Part shown: one piece after another, positions 52,430 to 60,309 of the stretch
Layout of the letters: each line of letters starts with the position of its first letter
Position numbering within the stretch: the first letter of the stretch is position 1
NCBI GenBank assembly: GCA_036273515.1
Contig: DASUHM010000069.1
Coordinates: 1-64,000, forward strand
Reading direction: 5' to 3'
Origin: Gaiellales bacterium
Lineage (GTDB): Bacteria; Actinomycetota; Thermoleophilia; Gaiellales; JAICJC01
Length of the DNA stretch: 64,000 bases
Notes under the pieces: model-generated
Database searches by the model: none
What the model saw: the letters and a program-made list of their open reading frames with translations, nothing else
Told to the model about the DNA's origin: nothing
Program-made: the position numbers and the translations under genes

Positions 52430-53914
52430 TCATAGGACCTTCGGGAACACGCGTCGCGCCGCGGCCGGGTCACACGACTCGAGCGCGGCGGCGATCCGGG
52501 CGGCGCCGCCCGGCAGGAAGGGCGAGATCTCGGTCGCGATCGCCCCGCACGCGGCCAGCGTGTCGGCCAGGACGGCGGCCCGCTCCTCGCCCCCGAGCTG
52601 CCACGGCCTGCGGGCCGAGACGAAGCGGTTCGCCTCCTCGACCGCGCCCCAGACCGCGTCGGCCGCCGCCCGCAGATCGAAGCGGGCGAGCGCGGCGTCG
52701 ATCGTCGCGGGGACGGCGTCGATTGTCGCCGCGAGACGCGGGTCGGCCACCCTCCCAATTGACACTCGCGGCGGGTGCCAATTGCGATCTGCGCCGCCCT
52801 CGCCGTCCCGCGCCGCCAACGACACGGTCCGGCTGACGAGGTTCCCCAGGCCGTCGGCGAGCTCGTTCGCCCGCCGGGCCAGCTGCTCCTCGCGGAAGTC
52901 GGCGTCGCCGGACCGGGGCACGTCGCGGACGACCCACCAGCGCAGCGCGTCGGTCCCGTAGCGGGCTGCCAGGCCGGCCGGCTCGGCCGCGCCGCCGAGC
53001 GACTTCGAGAGCTTGCGCCCGTCGACGGTGACGTAGTCGTGGACGAGGATGCGCGTCGGCAGCGGCTCGCCGGCCGAGCGCAGGACGGCCGGCCAGTAGA
53101 GCGCGTGGAAGCGCGTGATGCCCTTGCCGACCAGGTGCACGCGCTCGTCCGCGTCGTGCCACCAGCGGGCGTGGTCGGCGCCGCCGTTGCCGTAGCCGAG
53201 CGCGGTCACGTAGTTCGCCAGGGCGTCAAACCAGACGTAGATGACCTGGCTCGGGTCGTCCGGCACCGGGATGCCCCAGCCGCCCGCGCGCTCGCGCGGG
53301 CGCGAGACGCTGAAGTCGGCCAGGCCGCCCCGCAGGACGGCCAGCACCTCGTTCCGGCGATGCTCAGGCTCGATCGCGAGCGCCCCCGACCCGATCGCCT
53401 CCGCGAGCGCATCGGCGTGGTGGGAGAGGCGGAAGAACCAGTTGCGCTCCTCGACCGGGTCGGGCGCCGTCCCGTGCTCGGGACAGACGCCGCCGATGAG
53501 GTCGGCGCCGTCGAGGAAGGCCTCGCAGCCGCCGCAGTAGCGGCCGGCATAGGCGCGCAGCTCGAGGTCGCCGGCCGCGGCGCACGCCCGCCACAGCCGC
53601 TCGACTCCCGGCCGGTGGCGGGGATCGTCCGACGTGCGGATGAAATCGTCGTACGACAGCGCGAGCGGCTCGCGCAGACCGGCGAACAGGGCCGAGCGGG
53701 CGGCCACGAACTCGGCCGCTCCCAGGCCGGCTGCGGCGGCCGCCTGGACGTTCTTGAACGCGTTCTCGTCGGTGCCGCTCAGGTAGCGGACGTCGTCGCC
53801 CCGCAGCCGGCGATGGCGGGCGAGCACGTCGGTCTGGACGAACTCGAGCGCATGCCCGAGGTGAGGATCGCCGTTCACATAGGCGATCGCGTTGGTGATG
53901 TAGAACCGGCTCAT
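52430..53914 (-). CDS. metG: Methionyl-tRNA synthetase
   Basis: A 494-residue class I synthetase that charges tRNA-Met. HIGH motif PHLGHA, zinc knuckle CGGC...CPEH, KMSKS motif KLSKS, and the anticodon-binding helices ANELADGLGNLVSRT and ANRFVSARRPWQLG. It lacks the C-terminal EMAP/tRBD extension, like many actinobacterial enzymes. Between residues near 377 and 387, NWHPPRVSIG is encoded by a CAATTG-type palindromic repeat read in frame, at the junction of the anticodon-binding domain; this may be a tolerated insertion. GGGAG is 7 nt before the ATG. A leader peptide and hairpins precede it. Confidence 0.95.
   Translation of the reverse strand: MSRFYITNAIAYVNGDPHLGHALEFVQTDVLARHRRLRGDDVRYLSGTDENAFKNVQAAAAAGLGAAEFVAARSALFAGLREPLALSYDDFIRTSDDPRHRPGVERLWRACAAAGDLELRAYAGRYCGGCEAFLDGADLIGGVCPEHGTAPDPVEERNWFFRLSHHADALAEAIGSGALAIEPEHRRNEVLAVLRGGLADFSVSRPRERAGGWGIPVPDDPSQVIYVWFDALANYVTALGYGNGGADHARWWHDADERVHLVGKGITRFHALYWPAVLRSAGEPLPTRILVHDYVTVDGRKLSKSLGGAAEPAGLAARYGTDALRWWVVRDVPRSGDADFREEQLARRANELADGLGNLVSRTVSLAARDGEGGADRNWHPPRVSIGRVADPRLAATIDAVPATIDAALARFDLRAAADAVWGAVEEANRFVSARRPWQLGGEERAAVLADTLAACGAIATEISPFLPGGAARIAAALESCDPAAARRVFPKVL
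52755..52784. repeat. CAATTG-N17-CAATTG palindrome inside metG, copy 2
   Basis: CCAATTGACAC (52755-52765) and GGTGCCAATTG (52774-52784), a near-perfect inverted repeat with CAATTG boxes 17 nt apart. It is read in frame as NWHPPRVSIG. The non-paired A/C next to each box corresponds to G/T in the copy at 28396 read from the other strand, so the two copies are the same element in opposite orientation. Confidence 0.6.
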
Positions 53915-53928
53915 CGGATCTCCCTTCG

Positions 53929-53989
53929 CGGCCCCGCGGGGCCGACGGTCGCCGATGAGCGGCGTCTTCCGGCCCCGAGTCGGGGCCGG
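53929..53989 (-). promoter_or_regulatory. Mutually exclusive hairpins between leader peptide and metG
   Basis: Hairpin 1: CCGGCCCCGA (one-base loop region) TCGGGGCCGG, 53969-53989. Hairpin 2: CGGCCCC/GGGGCCG around 53929-53944, just upstream of the metG ribosome site. Both use GGCCCC/GGGGCC arms, and codons 15-16 of the leader ORF carry another GGGGCC, so strands can swap partners as in an attenuator. No U-tract is seen; control of translation or Rho access is as likely as termination. Confidence 0.5.
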
Positions 53990-53998
53990 TCGTCGTGG

Positions 53999-54064
53999 TT
54001 ACGCGCGCACGCGGACGGGCCCCTGCAGCGAGGCCATCATCCGGAAGTCGTTCGCGCGCGGCAT
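53999..54064 (-). CDS. Leader peptide with tandem Met codons upstream of metG
   Basis: A 21-codon ORF on the metG strand, MPRANDFRMMASLQG followed by PVRVRA and TAA. It has adjacent ATG codons at positions 9 and 10 (54035-54040), three Met in all. TATCCT (54071-54076) is 6 nt upstream of its ATG, the same leaderless arrangement seen at over ten genes in the window, which supports genuine translation. It ends 10 nt before the first of two alternative hairpins and 85 nt before metG. Stalling at the Met-Met pair when charged tRNA-Met is scarce would favour metG expression (inference). Confidence 0.5.
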   Translation of the reverse strand: MPRANDFRMMASLQGPVRVRA

Positions 54065-54104
54065 ACGGAAAGGATAGCCCGGCCCCGGGCAGAAGTCCGG
54101 GCGC

Positions 54105-54734
54105 ATGAACCGGTGGGACACGAGCCGCATCGAGGCTTTCAGCGACGGCGTGTTCGCGATCGCCATCACGCTGCTCGTGCTCGACATCGACGTGCCGCCG
54201 TCCGCGTACGAGCACCTGTTCCGCGGCTTCGCCGACCAGTGGCCGGCCTACCTCGCCTTCGCGACGAGCTTCATGACGATCGGCGGGATCTGGATGCTTC
54301 ACCACGCCGTCTTCCGCCGCCTCCGCTACGCCAACACCGCCGTCATGCGGATCAACCTGGTGCTCTTGATGACCGTGTCATTCCTGCCGTTCCCGACCCG
54401 GATCGTGGCCGAGGCGATCGAGAGCGCCAGTGCGGAACGGGCAGCCGTCGTGATCTACGGGACGTCGGTGCTCACGATCTCGATCGTCTTCGCCGTCCTG
54501 AGCTACGCCATCGCCCGCGATCCCGAGCTGCTGCAGCCGGGCGTCAGCGCCCGGGAGGTGCGAGCGCTCGTGCGGGCGGTCCAGCCGAACGCCGGCTTCT
54601 ACGTCGCGTTCACGTTCCTGGCCGGCGTCGCCCCCCGCATCGCGGCGTTCGGCTTCCTGGCCTCGTCGATCGCCGCCATCCTGCGGACGCGCGGCGACTC
54701 CGGCGCGCCCGGGGTCGAGGTCAGCCCCGGCTGA
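54105..54734 (+). CDS. TMEM175-family (DUF1211) potassium channel-like protein
   Basis: A 209-residue membrane protein with six hydrophobic segments. The first carries the TMEM175 pore signature RIEAFSDGVFAIAITLLVLDI, which lines the selectivity filter in bacterial homologues. Bacterial members are homotetramers that leak K+. The ATG directly follows the leader-peptide promoter region of the opposite strand. Its end overlaps the convergent DUF1989 gene by 14 nt. Confidence 0.9.
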   Translation: MNRWDTSRIEAFSDGVFAIAITLLVLDIDVPPSAYEHLFRGFADQWPAYLAFATSFMTIGGIWMLHHAVFRRLRYANTAVMRINLVLLMTVSFLPFPTRIVAEAIESASAERAAVVIYGTSVLTISIVFAVLSYAIARDPELLQPGVSAREVRALVRAVQPNAGFYVAFTFLAGVAPRIAAFGFLASSIAAILRTRGDSGAPGVEVSPG

Positions 54735-55323
54735 CCTCGAGCACGATCTCGGTCGGGTCCCCCGAGTTGATCGGCACGAGGTCCTGGGGGCAGGCGGAGA
54801 CCGCGACGACGATGTCCATCTCGGCGCGCAGCGTGACCGAGTCGCCCGCGCCGGTTGGCGCGGGCTCCCAGCCGATCGTGCCGCCTTCGCCCACCGGAAT
54901 GTTCATGAACAGGTTGATCGGCTGCGGGATCACGATGCCCTCGTGGCCGAGCGCCGCCATCGCCTTCTGCAGGTTCTCCTCGCACGACGCGTGCCAGCCC
55001 TCGGCGCCGAGCAGCGCGTAGCGGCTCGGATCGCACGCGGCGCACAGCATGTCGTGGATGCCCGGCGAGGTGTCCGCCTCGACCGTCAGGATCGGGCGGC
55101 GGTGGTTCGTCACGAACTGCTCGCCGACCGCCGGGAAGAGCTTGCCGACCCACACGCGCGTGTGCTGGGCGCTGTGGTACTCGCTCAGATCGCCGGCGCA
55201 GAACGCGAAGACGTCGGCGACCTGGCCGCCGCGCGGGTCGATCACGCGGATGCGGTCGCCACGGTGAAGCTCGACCGCATGCCCCTCACGGGCGGGCACG
55301 GTGATGGTGGTGGCGTCGGGCAA
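54721..55323 (-). CDS. DUF1989 (urea carboxylase-associated type) protein
   Basis: A 200-residue DUF1989 protein: HRGDRIRVIDPRGGQVADVFAF, SEYHSAQHTRVW, CDPSRYALLG and CCxxx-free but Cys/Asn-rich QPINLFMNIPVGEGG segments are typical. Family members CgdA/CgdB together form carboxyguanidine deiminase; single-copy members are of unknown function. No urea or guanidine carboxylase or allophanate hydrolase is adjacent, but two ureohydrolases lie about 4-8 kb away. The start is TTG at 55323; a downstream start cannot be excluded. Confidence 0.8.
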   Translation of the reverse strand: MPDATTITVPAREGHAVELHRGDRIRVIDPRGGQVADVFAFCAGDLSEYHSAQHTRVWVGKLFPAVGEQFVTNHRRPILTVEADTSPGIHDMLCAACDPSRYALLGAEGWHASCEENLQKAMAALGHEGIVIPQPINLFMNIPVGEGGTIGWEPAPTGAGDSVTLRAEMDIVVAVSACPQDLVPINSGDPTEIVLEVSRG

Positions 55324-55351
55324 GATGTCGGTCGGGCAGGTCGGACCAGAA

Positions 55352-55790
55352 ATTCGCCGTCGTGGCTGGCCTTTCGTCCCCCAACCGAAAGAGCTTTCGA
55401 GTTGCCTCTACAGCTCCTCCGCCTGGCTTCGACCTACTCGGCTGCCCTCGACGGCGCACGAGTGAAGGTACGGCACCGCGCGACCGCTTGCAACCCGAAA
55501 GTTCACGCAGTTTGCGATGTTCCGTCCGGCCGCTGGTGGATGGGTGTGCCCGGCACCTCGCGGCACCGGGGCACCCGCTCATTCCCCCCGGAGGTCCGCC
55601 CGCCCCGGACCAACGAGATTCGCCGTCGTGGCTGGCCTTTCGTCCCCCGGCCGAAAGAGCTTTCGAGTCACCTCTACAGCTCCTCCGTCCGGCTTCGACC
55701 TACTCGGCTGCCCGCGACGGCGCAGTGGTCAAGCTACGGCACCGCGGGGCGCTCTGCAACCCGAAAGTTCACGCACTTTGCGACGTTGCG
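55352..55790. repeat. Tandem direct repeat of 173 nt (two copies, period 266)
   Basis: Copy 1 (55352-55524) and copy 2 (55618-55790) align without gaps; by eye about 21 positions differ. Invariant blocks include ATTCGCCGTCGTGGCTGGCC, CCGAAAGAGCTTTCGAGT, CCTCTACAGCTCCTCCG and GCAACCCGAAAGTTCACGCA. Internal CTTTCG/CGAAAG arms can pair in alternative ways. A different 93-nt stretch separates the copies. Reading frames are not preserved by start or stop codons, so the conserved unit is DNA or RNA rather than protein. Copy 2 ends 34 nt before the D-aminopeptidase ATG. It fills the 501-nt gap 55324-55824. Confidence 0.75.
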
Positions 55791-55824
55791 GCACACGACT
55801 TCCCATCATCTAGAGTTGCCGCCC

Positions 55825-56652
55825 ATGCGCGTGTTCATCGTGAGCGACATGGAGGGCGTCGCCGGCATCACGAACTGGAGCGGGGTCGGCGCGGGCGACC
55901 CGCTCTACGAGGAGGGCCGCACCCTCTATACCGAGGAGATCAACGCCGCCGTCCGCGGCGCGCGGGCCGCCGGGGCGACCGAGGTCGTCGTCATGGACTG
56001 CCACGGCGCCGGCGGCGACCTGTCGTTCAACTCGCTGCGGCCCGACCTGCTCGACGACGGCTGCGAGTTCGTCGTCCAGCGCGAGTGGACCGAGTACACG
56101 GGCGCGCTCGAGGACGGCTGCGACGCCGCGCTCTTCGTCGGCATGCACGCGATGGCCGGCACCGCCGACGCGCAGATGAGCCACACCGTCTCCGGCACCC
56201 AGTGGCACGGCCTCTACTTCAACGGCCGCGAGATGGGGGAGACGGGAATCAACGCGGCGCTGTGCGGCACGTGGGGCTGCCCGGTCCTGCTCGTGACCGG
56301 CGATCAGGCCGCCTGCCGGGAGGGCAAGGAGCTGCTCGGCGACGGCCTCGAGACCGTCGAGGTGAAGACCGCGCTCGGCCGGTTCAGCGCCCGGCACAAG
56401 ACGCCCAACGTGGCCCGCGCGATGATCGAGGAGGGGGCGAAGCGCGCGCTCGGCAACCTGAAGGCAGTGGCTCCCTACGACCCGGGCCGGCCGTGCGAGA
56501 TCCGGGTCGAGTTCGCAAGCCCCGACCACGCCGAGCAGTTCCGCCACCACCCGGCCGTCGAGATCACCGACCCGCGCACGATCGTCAGCACCGGCCCCGA
56601 CTGGTGGTCCGCCTGGCGCCAGTTCTACTTCTCGTTCCGGTGGCCGGACTGA
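55825..56652 (+). CDS. dppA: D-aminopeptidase, M55 family
   Basis: A 275-residue M55 zinc peptidase of the DppA type. Metal ligands are visible in VSDMEGVAGI (D and E), VMDCHGAGGDL (H), VGMHAMAGTADAQMSHTV (H) and ETGINAALCG (E). Family members cut D-Ala-D-Ala-like peptides and recycle wall peptides. TAGAGT lies 8 nt before the ATG. A tandem 173-nt repeat lies directly upstream and may hold regulatory sites. The stop overlaps the next ATG by one base (TGATG), so it is coupled to cystathionine beta-synthase. Confidence 0.88.
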   Translation: MRVFIVSDMEGVAGITNWSGVGAGDPLYEEGRTLYTEEINAAVRGARAAGATEVVVMDCHGAGGDLSFNSLRPDLLDDGCEFVVQREWTEYTGALEDGCDAALFVGMHAMAGTADAQMSHTVSGTQWHGLYFNGREMGETGINAALCGTWGCPVLLVTGDQAACREGKELLGDGLETVEVKTALGRFSARHKTPNVARAMIEEGAKRALGNLKAVAPYDPGRPCEIRVEFASPDHAEQFRHHPAVEITDPRTIVSTGPDWWSAWRQFYFSFRWPD

Positions 56653-58040
56653 TGCCGCGCGACTACCCGACGGTGCTCGACCTGATCGGCGGCACGCCGC
56701 TCGTGCGTCTGCAGCGGGTCGCGCGCGACGTCGAGCCGACCGTGGTCGCGAAGCTCGAGTGGATGAACCCCGGCGGCTCGGTCAAGGACCGGATCGGCCT
56801 GCGCATGATCGAGGCGGCCGAGCGCGGGGGGCTCCTGAAGCCCGGAGGGACGATCGTCGAGCCGACCTCCGGCAACACCGGCGTCGGCCTCGCGATGGTC
56901 GCCGCGCTGCGCGGCTACCGGATGATCTTCGTCATGCCGGACAAGATGAGCCAGGAGAAGATCTCGCTCCTGCGCGCGTTCGGCGCCGAGGTGATCGTGT
57001 GTCCGACCGCCGTCGACGCCGCCTCGCCGGAGAGCTACTACTCGGTGTCGGACCGGCTGGCCGAGGAGATCCCGGGCGCGTTCAAGCCGAACCAGTACGC
57101 GAACGCCGCGAACCCCAAGGCCCACTACGACACGACCGGCCCGGAGATCTGGGAGCAGACGGGGGGCGAGCTCGACGCGCTCGTGATCTCCGTCGGCACC
57201 GGTGGAACGATCTCCGGCTCGGCCCGCTACCTGAAGGAGAAGAAGCCCGACCTGCTCGTCGTCGGCGCCGACCCGGAGGGCTCGATCTACTCGTCCGAGA
57301 CCATGCACCCCTACCTGGTCGAGGGCATCGGAGAGGACTTCTGGCCCGAGACGTTCGACCCGGCGCTGGTCGACGAGTACGTCACCGTGTCCGACCGCGA
57401 CTCGTTCCTGACCGCGCGGCGCATGGCCCGCGAGGAGGGCATGCTCGTCGGCGGGTCGGGCGGCACCGCGGTGCACGCGGCGCTCGAGGTCGCCGGCCGG
57501 TTCGGCCACGCCGCCACCATCGTGACGCTGATCCCCGACGGGGGCCGCGCCTATCTGAGCAAGTTCCTGAACGACAACTACATGCTCGAGTACGGCTTCC
57601 TCGAACGGTCTACGCCGGTGCCCACTGTCGAGCAGGTCGTGATCGCAAAGCACGGCCACGAGATGCCGGAGCTGGTCACGATCGAGGCCCACCACAAGGT
57701 GGGCGAGGCGATCGAGCTGATGCAGCGCTACTCGATCTCGCAGCTGCCGGTGGTGCGGACGCAGCCGCCGGAGTCGCTGGCCGACGTCGTTGGCGCGCTG
57801 CAGGACCGCGGCCTGCTCGACCGCGTCTTCAAGAACCCGGACGCGCTGCAGGACAACGTCGCCGAGGCGATGGGGCCGCCGCTCGCCGCCGTCCAGGACG
57901 GCGACTCGCTCGACCGCGTCTTCGCCGATCTCACCGCCGGCAGCCCCGCGGTCGTCGTCGTGCGCGGCGGCCGGCCGGCGGGCATGCTGACCCGCTCCGA
58001 CCTGCTCGAGTTCCTGGCGCACCGGCGCGACGGCGGGTGA
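56652..58040 (+). CDS. cbs: Cystathionine beta-synthase
   Basis: A 462-residue PLP enzyme of the beta family: LIGGTPLVRLQRV, PLP Lys in MNPGGSVKDRIGLRM, phosphate loop SGNTGVGLAMVA and VGTGGTISGSARYL. Two C-terminal CBS motifs (about 345-460) distinguish cystathionine beta-synthase from plain cysteine synthase. It condenses serine (or O-acetylserine) with homocysteine. With the gamma-lyase 1.1 kb downstream it makes the reverse transsulfuration route from methionine to cysteine. ATG at 56652 overlaps the upstream stop; the downstream YcaQ-like gene overlaps by 4 nt. Confidence 0.93.
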   Translation: MPRDYPTVLDLIGGTPLVRLQRVARDVEPTVVAKLEWMNPGGSVKDRIGLRMIEAAERGGLLKPGGTIVEPTSGNTGVGLAMVAALRGYRMIFVMPDKMSQEKISLLRAFGAEVIVCPTAVDAASPESYYSVSDRLAEEIPGAFKPNQYANAANPKAHYDTTGPEIWEQTGGELDALVISVGTGGTISGSARYLKEKKPDLLVVGADPEGSIYSSETMHPYLVEGIGEDFWPETFDPALVDEYVTVSDRDSFLTARRMAREEGMLVGGSGGTAVHAALEVAGRFGHAATIVTLIPDGGRAYLSKFLNDNYMLEYGFLERSTPVPTVEQVVIAKHGHEMPELVTIEAHHKVGEAIELMQRYSISQLPVVRTQPPESLADVVGALQDRGLLDRVFKNPDALQDNVAEAMGPPLAAVQDGDSLDRVFADLTAGSPAVVVVRGGRPAGMLTRSDLLEFLAHRRDGG

Positions 58041-59158
58041 CGCAGCTCGCCGCGGCGGCCCTGCGCCGGCATGTCGTCGCCGCGCAGGGCTACGCGACCC
58101 GGCTGCGCCGGGGCAAGGCCGCCGACGTCGAGGCCGTCGTCGGACGGCTGTCCTGCGTGCAGCTCGACTCGATCTCGACGGTCGCGCGCAGCCACCGGCT
58201 GACGCTGCTCTCGCGGGTCGGCACATATCCGGCCGGCACGGTGTCGAGGCTCATGCGCGCCGGACGCCTGTTCGAGTACTGGGCCCACGAGGCGTGTCTG
58301 CTCCCGATCGAGCACTGGCCGCTGATGCGCAGCTTCATGCGTGACCGCTCGCACCCGTGGTGGGGGCCGATCATCGAGCGCGAGCCGGCGCTGGCCGATC
58401 ACGTGATGGGCGCGATCCGCGAGCGGGGCCCGCTGGGCTCGCGCGACTTCGAGGGCGAGCGCTCCGGCGGGATGTGGAACCTGAAGCCGGCCAAGCGGAT
58501 GCTCGAGGCGCTCTGGAGCGCGGGCGACCTGGCGATCGCCGGCCGCGAGGGGTTCCAGCGCATGTACGACCTGCCCGAGCGGGTGATCCCCGACGCCGTC
58601 CTCGGGGCGCCGGTCCCCGACGAGGACGAGGTGCTGCGGCGGCTCGTCGTGCTGGCCGTGCGGGGCCGCGGGGCGCTGACCGAGGCGGGCGTCGTCGAGC
58701 ACTGGCGCCTGAAGGGCGGGACCGCCCGGATCCGCGGGCCCGTCGCCGACGTCATCGCCGCCGGCGAGCTCGTCCGCGCCGAGGTCTCCGACGGCGGCGC
58801 CCCGGTCCTGCTCGCCGCGGACGCCGATCCCGAGGCGGCAACGCCGGCCGGGGCCGTCCTCCTCTCGCCGTTCGACAACCTGCTGTGGGACCGCCCCTTC
58901 GCGGAGCGGGTGCTCGGCTTCAAGCACCTGATCGAGGTCTACAAGCCGGCCCCCGAGCGGCGCTACGGCTACTACGTCCTGCCGGTCCTCGCCAACGACC
59001 GCATCGTCGGCCGGGCCGACATCAAGGCCGATCGGGCGGCGGGCACGCTGACGGCGAAGGCCTGGCACCCGGAGGGCCGCTTCCGCAGCACCGAGCCGCT
59101 CGAGCGGGCGCTGGCGCGGCTGGCCCGCCAGCTCGGCCTCACGCCCGTCACCACCTAG
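58037..59158 (+). CDS. YcaQ-like winged-helix protein
   Basis: A 373-residue protein of the YcaQ/DUF1006 (HTH_42) family, which includes DNA glycosylases that unhook interstrand crosslinks and protective proteins in azinomycin producers. Family segments: VVGRLSCVQLDSISTVARSH, FEYWAHEACLLPIEHWPL, LKPAKRMLEALWSAGDLAIAG, LLSPFDNLLWDRPFAERVLGF and YYVLPVLANDRIVGRADIKAD. The three winged helices and the DNA-binding beta-barrel are implied. The GTG start is coupled to the cbs stop (GTGA), an odd place for a repair gene. Confidence 0.87.
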   Translation: MTQLAAAALRRHVVAAQGYATRLRRGKAADVEAVVGRLSCVQLDSISTVARSHRLTLLSRVGTYPAGTVSRLMRAGRLFEYWAHEACLLPIEHWPLMRSFMRDRSHPWWGPIIEREPALADHVMGAIRERGPLGSRDFEGERSGGMWNLKPAKRMLEALWSAGDLAIAGREGFQRMYDLPERVIPDAVLGAPVPDEDEVLRRLVVLAVRGRGALTEAGVVEHWRLKGGTARIRGPVADVIAAGELVRAEVSDGGAPVLLAADADPEAATPAGAVLLSPFDNLLWDRPFAERVLGFKHLIEVYKPAPERRYGYYVLPVLANDRIVGRADIKADRAAGTLTAKAWHPEGRFRSTEPLERALARLARQLGLTPVTT

Positions 59159-59175
59159 CCATCTAGACTCGCGAC

Positions 59176-60303
59176 ATGGACTTCGAGACCCGCGCCATCC
59201 ACACCGGCCAGGAGCCCGACCCGCGCACGGGCGCTGTGGCCGTCCCGATCTACCAGACGTCGACCTACGCCCAGCAGGCCGTGGGCGAGTACGAGTACGA
59301 CTACTCGCGCACACGAAACCCCACCCGCGACGCGCTGGAGGAGTGCCTGGCGTCGCTCGAGGCAGCGGCGCACGGCCTCGCCTTCGCGTCCGGCATGGCT
59401 GCCGCGACGACGGTGATGCACCTGATCGACCCGGCCAGGCGGGTGGTGTCGGTGAACGACGTGTACGGCGGCACGTACCGGCTCTTCTCCAAGGTGTACG
59501 AGCCGAAGGGCTACCGCTTCACCTACCTGTCCGCGGAGCAGTGCAACACCGAGCTCGCCGACCACCTCGGCGACGACACGGGCCTCGTCTGGCTGGAGAC
59601 GCCGACGAACCCGCTCCTGAACGTGGTCGACCTGCGCGCGGCCGCCGATGCCGCGCACGCCGCCGGCGCGATCGTCGTCGTCGACAACACGTTCGCGTCG
59701 CCGTACCTGCAGCGGCCGATCGAGCACGGCGCCGACATCGTCGTGCACTCGACCACCAAGTACCTCGGCGGCCACTCGGACCTCATCGGCGGCTTCGCCG
59801 CGACCGACGACGACGCGCTCGCCGACCGGCTCGCGTTCCTGCAGAACTCGCTCGGGGGTGTGCCGGGCCCCCTGGACGCGTGGCTCGTGCTGCGCGGCCT
59901 GAAGACGCTCGGCGTGCGCATGCGCGCCCATTGCGAGAACGCCGCCCGGGTGGTCGAGTTCCTGCAAGGGCACCCGGGCGTCGAGACCGTGCTCTACCCG
60001 GGCCTGGCCGGCCACCCCGGCCACGCCATCGCCGCCCGCCAGATGGACGGCTTCGGCGGCATGGTCTCGTTCCTGGCGCCGTCCGAGGACGAGGCGGTCG
60101 CGCTCGTCGCCCGCACGAGGATCTGGACGCTGGCCGAGAGCCTGGGCGGCGTCGAGAGCCTGATCGAGCATCCCGGCCGCATGACCCACGCCTCGACCGC
60201 GGACTCGGCCTTCGCGACGCCGGGCACCCTCGTGCGGCTCTCGGTCGGGATCGAGTCGGCGGCAGACCTGATCGCCGACCTCGACCAGGCCCTGCGCGGC
60301 TAG
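59176..60303 (+). CDS. Cystathionine gamma-lyase/gamma-synthase family PLP enzyme
   Basis: A 375-residue Cys/Met-metabolism PLP enzyme: DYSRTRNPTRDALEECLASLE, FASGMAA, VVDNTFASPYLQRPIEHGAD, PLP Lys in VVHSTTKYLGGHSD and the C-terminal LAESLGGVESLIEHP. Gamma-lyase and gamma-synthase cannot be told apart by sequence alone, but the adjacent cystathionine beta-synthase makes the lyase (cystathionine to cysteine, 2-oxobutyrate and ammonia) the better call. TAGACT lies 6 nt before the ATG, so it can be made from its own leaderless mRNA. Confidence 0.92.
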   Translation: MDFETRAIHTGQEPDPRTGAVAVPIYQTSTYAQQAVGEYEYDYSRTRNPTRDALEECLASLEAAAHGLAFASGMAAATTVMHLIDPARRVVSVNDVYGGTYRLFSKVYEPKGYRFTYLSAEQCNTELADHLGDDTGLVWLETPTNPLLNVVDLRAAADAAHAAGAIVVVDNTFASPYLQRPIEHGADIVVHSTTKYLGGHSDLIGGFAATDDDALADRLAFLQNSLGGVPGPLDAWLVLRGLKTLGVRMRAHCENAARVVEFLQGHPGVETVLYPGLAGHPGHAIAARQMDGFGGMVSFLAPSEDEAVALVARTRIWTLAESLGGVESLIEHPGRMTHASTADSAFATPGTLVRLSVGIESAADLIADLDQALRG

Positions 60304-60309
60304 GCTGCC

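Noticed and set aside
53915-54104. T-box upstream of metG
   Set aside because: No T-box sequence (TGGNACCGCG-like) or specifier stem is present; the leader ORF with hairpins fits better.
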